From contig JACKGY010000006.1 in NCBI GenBank assembly GCA_020639295.1, forward strand, positions 1 to 64,000: 64,000 nucleotides of DNA. The letters run 5' to 3'. The notes beneath the pieces were generated by a model. That model was given only the letters and a program-made list of their open reading frames with translations, was not told where the DNA came from and did no database searches. Within the stretch, counting starts at the first letter, position 1. Each line of letters opens with the position of its first letter. Below are positions 8,191 through 17,433 of this stretch, piece by piece. The position numbers and the translations under genes were made by a program. Source of the stretch: Planctomycetota bacterium (GTDB lineage: Bacteria > Planctomycetota > GCA-002687715 > DRQF01).

Positions 8191-8736
8191 CTACGCCTCG
8201 CTCTTGCCGATCCGTTTCCTGAACCCCCGGAGCGGCAACCACTCTCCTTCCACCCTCGCGAGCGAGTGGATCATCCGGTGGCAGGTCGCGGAGAGCAAAA
8301 CCGCGTCTTTCGCAGAAGTCAGCCGTTCGCCGGGATCCGCCAGGGGCCTAAGGTGGTGCGCCTCGAAGGCCGACTCCTCGACGCTCCTCGGTTCCGCGAC
8401 GGCAGCGCCCGCTCCGCAGCCCTCGCAGCGCAGCTCGCCGCCGTTGCCCTTGCGGACACGGGCAAGAGCCTTCTTGCGGATCTCCGGGCTTCGCTCACGG
8501 CGCTTGTGCATACGCATCACGACGCCCCCTTCCGCAATGACACCGTCGAGTTCGACATCTTCAATGCCAAGGTCTGGCGCGGGAAGATCCTGCCCCGACC
8601 GGATCAGCGCCGCGAGGCGTCGAACCTCGTCGGGGCGATCCGAGTAATTCTCCCAGACGTAGCGGTCCATCCTGCTCACGCTGAGCCCAGCGCGGTGAGG
8701 CTCCGGCTCGGCACTGAGCACGTTCTGGATCTTCAT
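8191..8736 (-). CDS. HNH endonuclease domain protein
   Basis: A 181-residue protein with a C-terminal HNH fold: Zn-type cysteines CEGCG (104-108), the His pair in FEAHHLRPL (127-128), and a closing CHRMIH with His153 and His157. The layout resembles McrA-type HNH nucleases, which restrict modified DNA. The N-terminal 90 residues contain no motif I recognise. The gene stands alone, convergent with the Mrr-like gene. No strong ribosome site is visible at this ATG; a start at residue 23 is possible. Confidence 0.75.
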   Translation of the reverse strand: MKIQNVLSAEPEPHRAGLSVSRMDRYVWENYSDRPDEVRRLAALIRSGQDLPAPDLGIEDVELDGVIAEGGVVMRMHKRRERSPEIRKKALARVRKGNGGELRCEGCGAGAAVAEPRSVEESAFEAHHLRPLADPGERLTSAKDAVLLSATCHRMIHSLARVEGEWLPLRGFRKRIGKSEA

Positions 8737-8961
8737 GTAGACGCCGTCGCGATTCCGGAACTTCTCGTTACGGACTTCGCGGGGGTGAATAGGATGTTCA
8801 TCCCCTTGATTCCATGGTCAGCGCACTTGGCCTGGCTCAAGCCCAGGGAGGCGCAGGAAATCGGTCGATCATGGGATGTCTCGCAGTCGCAACTCGCTTC
8901 TCGATTGACAGTCGCGGGCGAATCTGGAACATCACATCATTACCAACTGGGGGGAATCCAA

Positions 8962-9672
8962 ATGGCTCGCAAGTCCAACATGCAAGCTCTGCTCGACGCC
9001 GCGATCGCTGACGCCTCGTCGACCATCCTGAAGAACGCGATCTCGTCGATGGGCGGCAACGCCACCGTCCTCGAGCTGGTGACCGCGATGAAGGGCACGT
9101 CCTTCGAGGCCGCCTTCCACGCCATGACGCTGGCCGAGCTTGGGGGCGCCATCGACAGCGGCGGTGAAGCTGCTCCTCGTCGCGGCCGTCGTCCGGGGCG
9201 CCCGGCGAAGGCGAAAGCGGCACCTCGGAAGAAGGCCGCCCGCAAGACCAGCGGCCGCCTGAACACGCACACGATGGAGGGCCGCGCCGAGCTCGACGCG
9301 ATGATCGGTGCCCTCCTGCAGACCGCGCCCGAGGGCCTGCGCTCCGAGGCGATCAACGCCCAGGTCCCTGCCGACACCCACCAGATTCGGATGTCGCTGA
9401 AGAGAATGATTGCCGCCGGCCAGGTCTCCACCACCGGGCAGCGCCGCGCCACCACCTACATTTGGGGCGGCGGCTCCGGGGCCACGAAGCCTGCCCGGAG
9501 GCGTCGGACCGCCAAGAAGAAGACGACGACGAAGAAGGCTGCGAAGAACCGGCCGGCGCGGAAGACGGGGCGCAAGAAAGCTACGACCAAGAAGAAGCGC
9601 ACCTCGAAGAAGGCGCTGAGCAAGAAGACGTCAACAAAGAAGCCTGCGACGGCAGTTCCTGCTTTGTCGTAG
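8962..9672 (+). CDS. Histone-H1-like lysine-rich DNA-binding protein
   Basis: A 236-residue protein. Residues 1-75 are helical with small residues. A short basic linker (GRRPGRPAKAKAAPRKK) carries an AT-hook-like GRRPGRP. A second folded part (about 100-160) looks like a winged helix (PEGLRSEAINAQVPADTHQI). The tail (about 165-230) is almost only Lys, Ala, Thr and Arg with KKxTxKK repeats, as in bacterial histone-H1-like proteins. It probably coats or compacts DNA. ATG follows GGGGGAA. A TTGACA box at 8905-8910 may be its -35, but the -10 is poor. Longer upstream frames are unlikely to be coding. Confidence 0.7.
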   Translation: MARKSNMQALLDAAIADASSTILKNAISSMGGNATVLELVTAMKGTSFEAAFHAMTLAELGGAIDSGGEAAPRRGRRPGRPAKAKAAPRKKAARKTSGRLNTHTMEGRAELDAMIGALLQTAPEGLRSEAINAQVPADTHQIRMSLKRMIAAGQVSTTGQRRATTYIWGGGSGATKPARRRRTAKKKTTTKKAAKNRPARKTGRKKATTKKKRTSKKALSKKTSTKKPATAVPALS

Positions 9673-9996
9673 GAAGAGGAGTCTGTCCTTCCCGAGCATG
9701 GCGAGCCGATCACCCACGCACGAATCGCGAGAGCGCCAGGCGCCGGAGCCGCTCATGCGCCGCGACCGTACGAGCTCGCCGCCGGCGCGCTGGCCGGGGG
9801 ACCCGCTTGACCTCCTACCACAGCCGCTCACCGTCCGAGTCGTTGCGAGGATGCCCTCGCGATCGAGGACCTTCCCTGACGCCCAGGACTTCGGCTTCGC
9901 CGTCGATTATGTGCCCGGCAACCGGATGCGGGAACTGGGGGGAAGTCGACGCCTGGTTCTGCAGGCTTAGCGGAGTTTCGGCGTGGACCGCTCGCT
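9673..9996. other. Spacer without a recognisable gene
   Basis: Between the stop of the histone-like gene and the convergent PH-domain gene. Short open frames exist on the plus strand but show no motif, ribosome site or natural composition. I see no clear terminator hairpin. Confidence 0.5.
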
Positions 9997-10572
9997 TCAG
10001 TTTCCCGACTCCGCGACCTGTTCTTGGATCTTGTGCCGGAACTTCATTGGTGACGAGATCCTTGGAAAACCGTCGATCGCGCCACCAGTGCCAGTGATGA
10101 TTACCGTCCCGTAGTCAAAGACTCGGCCCCACACTCCCTGCTTCACCCGGATGGTCTCGACCTTGGACAGCAGAACCTCGATCGTTGTCCTCGAGATGAA
10201 TCCATACTTGCAGAGAACTCTTCGATTGGTGACCGCGAATTCGGAACTCCAGTAGAACAAGAAGGCGCCGATCAGCGACAACCCCGAAAGAAGCAGAACC
10301 AGTATGGACGCCCCGAGGGCCGCGACCCCCCATTTCTCGCCTATTGTCCAACCCGCTACGTCATCGATGAGAGCCTTGAAGCCCTGTAGCCCGCGGCTAA
10401 GATCACTTGACCGTTCCAAGACGCCGGCGCAGGCACCCGTCCAGTTCCCGAAAGCAACGAGCCCTGCGGCCACGCCAAGCCAGAAGAGCGGCTTCCAGAA
10501 CACGATCCAGTGCAGGTGTGCGCGAGCCGCCACACGCTCGCCAGATGTGAGGCTGTCCTTGATGTAGCCCAT
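9997..10572 (-). CDS. PH-domain membrane protein, YdbS-like
   Basis: A 191-residue protein with two membrane segments (about 21-41, and a longer one about 80-107). It ends in a bacterial PH domain (about 108-185) with the typical FAVTNRRVLCKYGFISR ... VETIRVKQGVWGRVFDYGTV pattern. Such bPH_2 proteins are membrane-associated; their ligands are mostly unknown. ATG at 10572 (MGYIKDSL) fits the family. The longer frame up to 10758 adds Arg/Trp-rich sequence that does not look coding. Confidence 0.8.
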   Translation of the reverse strand: MGYIKDSLTSGERVAARAHLHWIVFWKPLFWLGVAAGLVAFGNWTGACAGVLERSSDLSRGLQGFKALIDDVAGWTIGEKWGVAALGASILVLLLSGLSLIGAFLFYWSSEFAVTNRRVLCKYGFISRTTIEVLLSKVETIRVKQGVWGRVFDYGTVIITGTGGAIDGFPRISSPMKFRHKIQEQVAESGN

Positions 10573-10762
10573 GCGGGTCTCCCGAGCCTGAGTCAGCCCG
10601 ACGAGACACCAAGCCGCTTCAGTTGTCAACAGGTTGCGCGATCGCGCACTCGTTCGAACTTCGGTCCGGGCTTCAAACAACGATGGCAAGTCATGCTGCC
10701 ACCTTCGCCATGGCGCCTTAGTGAGTCGTTTCCTCGGTATCCGCCACACGGGATTCACACTT

Positions 10763-10782
10763 CACGACGCTCCGGTATGCTG
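10763..10782 (+). promoter_or_regulatory. Conserved upstream block of two-gene operon, copy 1
   Basis: A 20-nt block CACGACGCTCCGGTATGCTG is identical at 37065-37084, and lies 136 bases before the start codon in both operon copies. It contains TATGCT (10776-10781), a plausible -10 box. The -35 region 17 bases upstream is weak. It is probably the promoter or part of a leader, since the surrounding bases have diverged more. The rest of 10573-10918 has no gene I can support. Confidence 0.4.
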
Positions 10783-10918
10783 TCAAGGTAGTCAGGAGGC
10801 CCGCCTCGTCCCTCAGCACGCACGGGACTGATCCCATTGCCCGAGGCAGCTGATCATGAGGTACATGGGCTCGGTTGGCGAATGCCCCCGACAGAGGCAA
10901 TCGGAATCGGAGAACGTC

Positions 10919-12181
10919 ATGGCGCGACACGGTTTCTTGGCCGAGTTGCAGCGAGCCGCGAAGGCCGCAGCTCGGGAGCAAGCACGCATGGCCCGAGAGA
11001 ACGTGAGAGCGCGGAATGCCGCGGCCCGGGAGGCCGCCAAGAGACAGCGTGAACACGAGCGCAACCTTGCGCAGCAGGCACGCGCGGAAGCCGCCGAGCA
11101 GAGGCGCCTAGACAAGCTCGCGAAAGAAGCCTACATCGCGGATCGCGAGGCGGAAGTCGAAGAGTTGAATGCTGAGCTGACTCGGGTTCAAGACGAGCTC
11201 AGCTCGCTGCTCTCGGCTACGCTCGACGTCGACGACTTCGTTGACCTCGAAATGCTGCGCGTCCGCGCTGAGCACCCGCCATTCCCTCGACCCGAGCTGG
11301 AGCGACCGACGCCGCCGCCCGTACCGATCGCCGACCCGCCCGAACCCATCTACGCAATGCCACCTGCCCCGACCGGGCTGCGGGCCGTCTTCGGAAAGAG
11401 GAAGCACTTGCAGGAGGTCGAGCGATCGGTGGCTCGCCACGAACGGATGAAGGTGGAGTGGAAGGCGAACCTGAGGAACGCCGAGATCCTCCGGGCCGCC
11501 GCCCTCGATCGTCGCAACAAGGACGAGAAGAAGCGGCTCGCTGCCCTTGCGAAAGAACGAGAGAAATACGAAGCCGCCTGCGCCGTGCGCGAAGAGGAGG
11601 CTGCGAAGCAGAACGAGGCCCTCGACCAGCTCATCACCAACCTCGCCTACGGGGATGTGAAGGCGGTCGAGGAGTGTGTTTCCATCGTCCTCGCCAACTC
11701 CGTCTACCCCGACTCGTTCCCGGTTAACCACGAGTTCGAGTTCGACGCGCCGAATGCCGAACTCAAGCTCCGGGCGCTACTCCCCGGGCCCGACAAGCTC
11801 TCGACGGTTAAGGCGTACCGGTACAAGAAATCGACAGATGAGATCACCTCGACGCAGTTGACCCAGAAGGCGTGCAAAGACACCTACGCCCTCGCGGTGA
11901 ATCAGGTGGCCTTGCGCTCCCTTCACGAGGTCTTCGAGGCTGACCGCCGTGGGATCATCAAGAGCATCTCTCTCGAAGTCGGAACATCGACGATCAACCC
12001 AGCGACCGGACTCGAGACCTACGTCCCTTTCGTTGCCGCTGCCGCAGAGAGAGAGTCATTCGTCGAGTTGAACCTCGCCAGCGTCGTTCCGGACGCGACG
12101 CTCGCCTACCTTGGAGCGGCGGTTTCCAAGAACCCCTACGGGCTCGATCCGGCGGACGTCTCCGGGATCCGGAAGTCATGA
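10919..12181 (+). CDS. Coiled-coil protein of two-gene operon, copy 1
   Basis: A 420-residue protein. A long Ala/Arg/Glu-rich coiled coil fills residues 1-95, ending near TLDVDDFVDLEMLRVRAEHP. A Pro-rich linker (about 95-130) and a second coiled coil (about 150-215) follow. The C-terminal domain (about 225-415) is globular, with VLANSVYPDSFPVNHEFEF, AYRYKKSTDEI and VALRSLHEVFEADRRG. From memory, a similar domain in actinobacterial proteins precedes a fused Mrr nuclease; here no nuclease is fused. The ATG after CGGAGA is conserved in copy 2, which has the same length. The stop overlaps the next gene as ATGA, so the two products are probably made together. Confidence 0.75.
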   Translation: MARHGFLAELQRAAKAAAREQARMARENVRARNAAAREAAKRQREHERNLAQQARAEAAEQRRLDKLAKEAYIADREAEVEELNAELTRVQDELSSLLSATLDVDDFVDLEMLRVRAEHPPFPRPELERPTPPPVPIADPPEPIYAMPPAPTGLRAVFGKRKHLQEVERSVARHERMKVEWKANLRNAEILRAAALDRRNKDEKKRLAALAKEREKYEAACAVREEEAAKQNEALDQLITNLAYGDVKAVEECVSIVLANSVYPDSFPVNHEFEFDAPNAELKLRALLPGPDKLSTVKAYRYKKSTDEITSTQLTQKACKDTYALAVNQVALRSLHEVFEADRRGIIKSISLEVGTSTINPATGLETYVPFVAAAAERESFVELNLASVVPDATLAYLGAAVSKNPYGLDPADVSGIRKS

Positions 12182-13530
12182 CCGAGGACGGGCTCGTCTT
12201 CAATCCGCCGCCCGGATGGCCCAGACCACCTGCGGGCTGGCGACCGCCAAAGGGCTGGGTTCCGGACCCAAGTTGGCCGGCCCCTCCGCCTGGCTGGGAC
12301 CTTTGGGTTCCCCAAGGGGGCACTGCTCCGGATGACACAGTTGGCCAGAAGGGCGACTCCTGCCCGCCGCCGAGGCCGCAACGACTCAACTCGGCGCCGT
12401 CTACCCCGACAGGGGGCGATGGCGGGAGCAGAGTCTTACTCTTGGAAGCCGAGGTCCGCGCTCTTCGGAGAGAACTCGAGTCCCGGAGCGGCGATGTCGA
12501 AGTCGTGGTGCTCGATGACGAGCGTGTTCTCCAAGAGGTTGGCATCTATCGCTACCACCACCCGCTTGAGAACGCGGACGCATACAAGGAGAGACTCAGC
12601 GAACTGAGCACGCGAATCGCGGAGGTCGTGAAGACTGGTGGTGCCATCGAGATGTCGAACCTCTTCACCTTCGACAACTCCCTCTCCAAGGGTCGCAAGA
12701 TGTGCCGTGACCTCGGCCGTCTCATGCTCCGAGCCTACAACGCCGAAGCCGACAACAGCCTGCGCACGTTGCGCGCTGGAAACGTCGTGACCGCGAAGAA
12801 GCGCCTGGAGGCTTCGCGGAACGCAATCGCCAGGCTGGGAAGCATGATGGAAATGCGCATCAGCGACATCTTCCACGCCCTTCGTTTGGAGGAAGTCGAG
12901 CTGACCGCTGACTACCTGATGAAGAAGCAGGAGGAACGTGAGGCCGCCAGGGAGGAACGGGCTCGCCTCCGAGAGGAGAAGCGGGTCGCGGCCGAGCTCG
13001 CCGCCGAGCGAGAGTGGCTGGACAAGGAGAGAGACCACCTACTGAATGCCCTGGCGGTATTGCAGGCGAGGGGCGAGACCGATCCCGATCTTGAGAAGCG
13101 CCTCGCCGTGGTGGATGGCGCCATCGAACAGAACGACTTCCGTGCTGCGAATGTCCGGGCGGGATACGTCTACATCATCTCGAATCGAGGCTCGTTCGGT
13201 GAGGGCGTGGTGAAGATCGGACTCACGAGGCGCCTCGAACCGATTGATCGCGTCAACGAGCTGAGCGGCGCTTCGGTTCCGTTCCGCTTCGACGTGCACG
13301 GGCTCTTCTTCTCGGAGGACGCGGTCACACTGGAGAGCGACCTGCACCATCACTTCGCGGCGCGTCGGGTCAATCACGCAAATTCCCGGAAGGAGTTCTT
13401 CTTCGCCACGCCATCCGAGGTGCGACATGTCCTGAATTCGAAGCTCGGCAGCTGTCAAGCGACACCCAGTCTTACGAGTTACGGCGACACCTACCTTTAC
13501 GAGGGTGTCGGGGCTCCCAAGTGCCCCTGA
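12178..13530 (+). pseudogene. PPGW/DUF4041/GIY-YIG protein, copy 1, 3' end cut by IS
   Basis: Residues 9-47 carry PPGW / PPKGW repeats. Residues about 94-240 match the DUF4041 type (VGIYRYHHPLENADAYKERL ... GGAIEMSNLFTFDNSLSKGR). A charged coiled coil follows at about 245-310. Residues about 328-410 form a T5orf172/MUG113-type GIY-YIG nuclease (YVYIIS, VKIGLTRR, ESDLHHHF, RKEFFFA). IS21-A enters after residue 425. The frame then reads 25 residues of IS sequence to a stop at 13530. The lost tail is at 15771-15952; rejoined, the protein would have 483 residues, as in copy 2. The nuclease domain is complete, so activity may remain. Confidence 0.75.
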
Positions 13531-13567
13531 TGCCGTGATTTCGAGGGTTCTCGACTACGAGCGGAGG

Positions 13568-13599
13568 GCCCAGGTCCGGGGGTACCCCCGGACCTGGGC
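13568..13599 (-). terminator. Palindrome after IS21-A istB, copy 2
   Basis: The same perfect 32-bp GGTACC-centred palindrome as at 4590-4621, placed after istB. Confidence 0.55.
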
Positions 13600-13609
13600 G
13601 AGCTGAGCC

Positions 13610-14404
13610 TCAGTCCTTCCTCGTCGCGGCGTGCTCGAGGTCGCGGAGCCGGTAGCTTCGGCCCTTCACGTCGAGGACGTGGCTTCTATGGAGCAGGCGA
13701 TCGAGGATCGCGGTGGCGAGCACCTCGTCGCCGGCAAGCAGTTCGGGCCAGTCCTTGATCCCCTTGTTGGTGGTGATCAGCACCGCGCCTTTGCCGTAGC
13801 GGTAGCTCACCAGGCGGAAGAAGAGGCTCGCCTCCTGCCTGGTCATGGGCTCGAAGCCCATCTCATCGATGATGACCAGAGCGACGTTCAGGTACTTCCG
13901 CCGCCGGAGCCGCGACGGCGAAAGATCGGCGTCCTTCTTCATCGCATTCATCAGCTCCTCGAGCCTGAAGAAGGCGACGCTGAAGCCGTTCTCGACCGCC
14001 TTCACGCCGAGCGCCACCGCGAGGTGGGTCTTGCCGACGCCGGGCGGACCCTGGATGAGGAGCGTCTCCTTCTCCCGAATCCAGCCGCAGGTCGAGAGCG
14101 TCTCGATGCGACTGCGCTCGATCGAGGGCTGGAAGGCGAAATCGAAGCTCGCCAGAGTCTGTCCCGTCGGCAGGCCCGAGAGCCTAAGCGAGGTCCTGAC
14201 GCGACGCTCGTCGCGGGCCTCGATCTCGTCGCGCAGCAGATGGTCGAGGAAGCGGTGCGGCGGCACCTCGTCCTTGATCGCCTCCGCGATCCTCGCTTCG
14301 AGCAGCTCGGCGGCGTGCGTCATGCCCACCTTGAGAAGGGACTCCCTGGTGGCATCGAGATCGACGCGAGGCATCGTCTTCTTCGCGCTGGTCTTCGTGG
14401 TCAT
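13610..14404 (-). CDS. istB: IS21-A IstB, copy 2
   Basis: A 264-residue AAA+ helper, the same as in copy 1 (GPPGVGKTH Walker A). It begins within the last codons of istA (ATGA overlap) and is intact. Confidence 0.92.
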   Translation of the reverse strand: MTTKTSAKKTMPRVDLDATRESLLKVGMTHAAELLEARIAEAIKDEVPPHRFLDHLLRDEIEARDERRVRTSLRLSGLPTGQTLASFDFAFQPSIERSRIETLSTCGWIREKETLLIQGPPGVGKTHLAVALGVKAVENGFSVAFFRLEELMNAMKKDADLSPSRLRRRKYLNVALVIIDEMGFEPMTRQEASLFFRLVSYRYGKGAVLITTNKGIKDWPELLAGDEVLATAILDRLLHRSHVLDVKGRSYRLRDLEHAATRKD

Positions 14405-15669
14405 CGTGCTACCTCCGCCAGGGCGGCGTAGAGATCGAGCGGACGTTGCTCCGGGACCATGGCCGCGATCTCGGCGAGCCGCGTCCCCATTCGCCCGAGG
14501 GGCATCGGCGCGAGCACCTCCTCGGTCGAGGGCCCCTCGAAGTGCTCCGGGTCGATGATGATCCGGGCCGCCGACGCCCTCTCGTGCTCGGCCACGATCT
14601 CGCAATCTCGAAGGATCTGCACCTTGCCGGCGCAGCCCCGGATCTCGACCTGGAAACCGACCAGACGGAAGGGCACCGAGTACTGGCAGCCCTCGAAGGA
14701 GATCATGCAGTCGGAGCCGACCCGCCGTGTCGCGACATGGTCGAAGGGCTCGGGCAGGATCGGCAGTGGCGCGAGAATCTCCTTCTCGTCCTCCCAGCTC
14801 GCGAGCACGGTCTTGCCGGTCGCCGGGCAGATTCGCCTCGCCGCCGATTCGAGCAGGATCTCGTCGGTCACCTGCTGGAGCTCCTGGAGATCGTTCCAGT
14901 GACGCCGGTAGACGCCGACCGTTCGGCGAAAGTCACGGATGCCGCGCTCGACCTTGCCCTTGTGCTGGGGTGACCGCGGCAGGCAGGCGTCGATGTGAAA
15001 GCGCATCGTCAGCGCGTATCGCTGGTAGCTCGGGTGAATCCGGCCCCAGGGACCGGCACCCTCGACGACCGCCGTCTTCTCGTTGTCGATGCGGGCCGTC
15101 GCGGCGACGCCGCCGAGACGACGGAAGCCCTCGTTGTGGCAGTGAAGCCAGGAGAGCAGGTTCTTGCGCTTCGACCAGACCGCTGCCTCGAATCGGCAAT
15201 GTGACAGTCGGGCGTGGAAGGAGTAGAGCGTCTCCGCCTGGCCCGCGAGCATCACGCCCCGGTGCTCGGCCCAATCGAGCTGCACCTGGGCTCCGGGCGG
15301 AGTCTCGACGCGACGCCGTGCCCGCCTCCGCGGACGCGGGAAGGTCTTCGCGAAGTAGCGTTCGACCGACCGGAGGCTGCCGTCGTAGCCCTTCTCCTCC
15401 TTTAGCCAGCGGTGCAGATCGGAGATGTTGATCGCCGCATTTGGTTCCTGCTTGGCGGAGAGCCAGGAGACGATCGAATCGTGATGGGCCGCTGCCCTCG
15501 GCTGCTGTCGCGTCCGCCCGTCAGTCTGCCCCTCGGCCTGACGCCGAAGGTGATAGCGCACCGCCCCTTCCGTAACTCCAAGAATCGTCGCGATCTCGGT
15601 GTTCGGGACGCCACGCTCGCCCAGTTTCTTGATGGTCATGCGTGCCTCCAAGTCGAGTTTCGGCGTCAT
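14401..15669 (-). CDS. istA: IS21-A IstA, copy 2
   Basis: A 422-residue DDE transposase, the same as in copy 1, with the HTH and all three catalytic acids present. It is transcribed against the interrupted host operon. Confidence 0.9.
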   Translation of the reverse strand: MTPKLDLEARMTIKKLGERGVPNTEIATILGVTEGAVRYHLRRQAEGQTDGRTRQQPRAAAHHDSIVSWLSAKQEPNAAINISDLHRWLKEEKGYDGSLRSVERYFAKTFPRPRRRARRRVETPPGAQVQLDWAEHRGVMLAGQAETLYSFHARLSHCRFEAAVWSKRKNLLSWLHCHNEGFRRLGGVAATARIDNEKTAVVEGAGPWGRIHPSYQRYALTMRFHIDACLPRSPQHKGKVERGIRDFRRTVGVYRRHWNDLQELQQVTDEILLESAARRICPATGKTVLASWEDEKEILAPLPILPEPFDHVATRRVGSDCMISFEGCQYSVPFRLVGFQVEIRGCAGKVQILRDCEIVAEHERASAARIIIDPEHFEGPSTEEVLAPMPLGRMGTRLAEIAAMVPEQRPLDLYAALAEVAR

Positions 15670-15770
15670 GGCACGGGCCCTCCAGAGGGCCATCGTCCAT
15701 GGCTTTGCCGAGGGCGTCACCTCGTAAGACTGGGTGTCGCCTTAACTCGAATTTGGGGTGTCGCCCTACA

Positions 15771-15952
15771 GCAGCCTCTTGGAATTCACGGAACGAGCCG
15801 AGGCCGCTGAGTTCCTACAAAGTCTTCGGTATTGGCCTGAAGAGAGGCAGGGATCTCGCCGCAACGGCGCTCCGCCTCCTTCAGACTGGGCCACGCCCGG
15901 CTCGGGGAAGAGTCGCGCGCCGGCTCCCCATGATCCGAGCATCGGGACCTGA
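15771..15952 (+). pseudogene. 3' end of the interrupted GIY-YIG gene
   Basis: After the duplicated GCAGC the frame reads LLEFTERAEAAEFLQSLRYW and ends at 15952. It matches the last 58 residues of the intact copy (38479-39930) apart from a few substitutions. The tail is Pro/Ser/Arg-rich. It has no start of its own. Confidence 0.85.
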
Positions 15953-16055
15953 CCGAGCACGATTGGCGTCCCAACATGACTCCGGGCATGACCGACCATA
16001 CGGATAGCGAGCGAATCCAGGGCGCCGCTCCAGCACGACTTTCTTCGTGTCCGCT

Positions 16056-16178
16056 AAACACGCAGTCGAGGCGCCGTAGGACCGTGAACGGCAGCATCAC
16101 CTCGCCGTAGTCGTGCTGCTTGTGGCAGCCGCAGAAGAGGTCGGCCATGTTCCAGCGGAAGTTGGTAGCCTCGCCAGA
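16056..16178 (-). pseudogene. N-terminal remnant of a type I methylase (HsdM)
   Basis: About 40 residues read EATNFRWNMADLFCGC and then HDYGEVMLPFTVLRRLDCVF. This is the classic opening of HsdM, the DNA adenine methylase subunit of type I restriction systems (family pattern ADLLRG..K..YGKVILPFTVLRRLDCVL). A stop lies directly upstream in frame and the similarity ends near 16056, so only a scrap of the gene is left. The rest of 15953-16599 holds no gene I recognise. Confidence 0.7.
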
Positions 16179-16599
16179 TCACTGGAATTGCCAGACTTGC
16201 CGGGCCTGCGGACTGCTGATGCTGGCGGATCTCGTTGCGTCAGATCAAGCCGCGCTGGACTACCTGTAAGTACCCTCACGGCCCCGTAGTCCAGAGTCAT
16301 GACCGCCCCTGCCCCCTCAGTGACCGCCACGGGGAAATCGGACATGGGGAAACTGGTCGTTGCGCGCCTTGGGCCTGCCCACTTGACCCACGTTGATCAC
16401 AGCACTACGCTCCTCGACACGGTGGTCTTCGACCACCTATCAGGCAATTCCACTACGGCCGCTCCGAGTTCAACGAGCCAGTACCGCACGGACTCGTGCC
16501 CCATTGTTGGGCACCGATTCCGCTTCATGCAGTCGTGCGATGGCAGAGGAGCCGCGAGACGGCTGCTGTCGCAAGTCTTTGGGATTCGGAGAGAACGAC

Positions 16600-17034
16600 A
16601 TGCGCCACATTCTCGTGCTTCTCGCTTCGATCGTCTTCGGCGGTTGCGCTTCGATCGTAAACGGAACGACGAAGGAGGTCTCCATCGAGACCGAACCGCC
16701 CGATGCCCTTGTCGAGGTCGAAGGTCAGAGGAAGACCACCCCCTGTTCATTCGAGCTGCGCCGCGACGAAGATCACGGACTCAGGATCTCGAAGCCAGGC
16801 TACAAGACCTACTACGTCCATCTCCGGTCCGTAGAGGGTGGAGCCATCTTCGGAAACCTCCTCTTCGGCGGCCTCATTGGCGTGGCCGTCGATGCCGGCA
16901 GTGGAGCATCAAAGACGTTGGAACCGGACGACATCACGATCGTCATGGAGCGCGGCGTGGGCGAAGTGAGCTGGAAGGAGTCTTCGGAAGGCTCCGTCAC
17001 TGAGGAAGAATCGCCTGCGATGCGAGTGCAGTAG
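16600..17034 (+). CDS. PEGA-like lipoprotein
   Basis: A 144-residue protein. The signal peptide ends in a lipobox (FGGC, Cys at about 15) followed by ASIVNGTTKEVSI. The core EPPDALVEVEGQRKTTPCSF ... LRISKPGYKTYYVHL resembles a PEGA-type beta domain of surface lipoproteins. A Gly-rich stretch (GNLLFGGLIGVAVDAGSG) may insert in a membrane. ATG at 16600 follows GGAGAG. A longer upstream frame is not protein-like. The function is unknown beyond the cell envelope. Confidence 0.75.
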   Translation: MRHILVLLASIVFGGCASIVNGTTKEVSIETEPPDALVEVEGQRKTTPCSFELRRDEDHGLRISKPGYKTYYVHLRSVEGGAIFGNLLFGGLIGVAVDAGSGASKTLEPDDITIVMERGVGEVSWKESSEGSVTEEESPAMRVQ

Positions 17035-17068
17035 CCTTTCCATACTGAAACGCGGCGCGCCGGCGATA

Positions 17069-17321
17069 TTAGGGGTGGCGCCGGCGCTCCTCCTGGTACC
17101 GCTCGTAATCCTCGTCGAGCCAGGACATGCCCGGGGACCGGCCCGGCACGCTCCGCGCGCGTCCGGGCTTGTAGCGAGGGCAGTCCCGCGGCCCGTAGCA
17201 GTGGGTCTCGAAGCGCCACCGTTTCCGCGAGGGATTCCAGTGGTCGGGGGTGATCTCGGTCGCCATCGTCAGCCCGAAGGGGCAGCGACTGCACTGGCTC
17301 TCGCAAGTCCGCTTGTCGAGC
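17069..17321 (-). pseudogene. Cys-rich conserved protein, 5' end removed by IS21-B
   Basis: The open frame enters from the IS21-B end at 17322. It holds several Cys residues in metal-site-like spacing (TCESQCSRCPFG and THCYGPRDCPRYKPG) and then PGMSWLDEDYERYQEERRR. I recall small conserved bacterial proteins with CYGP..CP.YKPG and PGMSW motifs of unknown function. The start codon and N-terminus are missing on this side, and I cannot find them beyond the IS. Confidence 0.55.
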
Positions 17322-17433
17322 TGCTCAGCGACAATTACTTCTCCCCATCGACGACAATTAGAACTCCCCACGCCGCGCCGTGACCCGAAGTTGTGTAAGC
17401 CCTTGACTTCGCTTGGCTTTGCGGAGGTCTCGG

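Larger units (their letters stand above)
13453..15770 (-). mobile_element. IS21-A, copy 2
   Basis: A 2318-bp copy in reverse orientation. The 5-bp target duplication GCAGC is at 13448-13452 and 15771-15775. It splits the GIY-YIG gene of the two-gene operon. Proteins are the same as in copy 1, so the insertion is recent. Confidence 0.92.
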
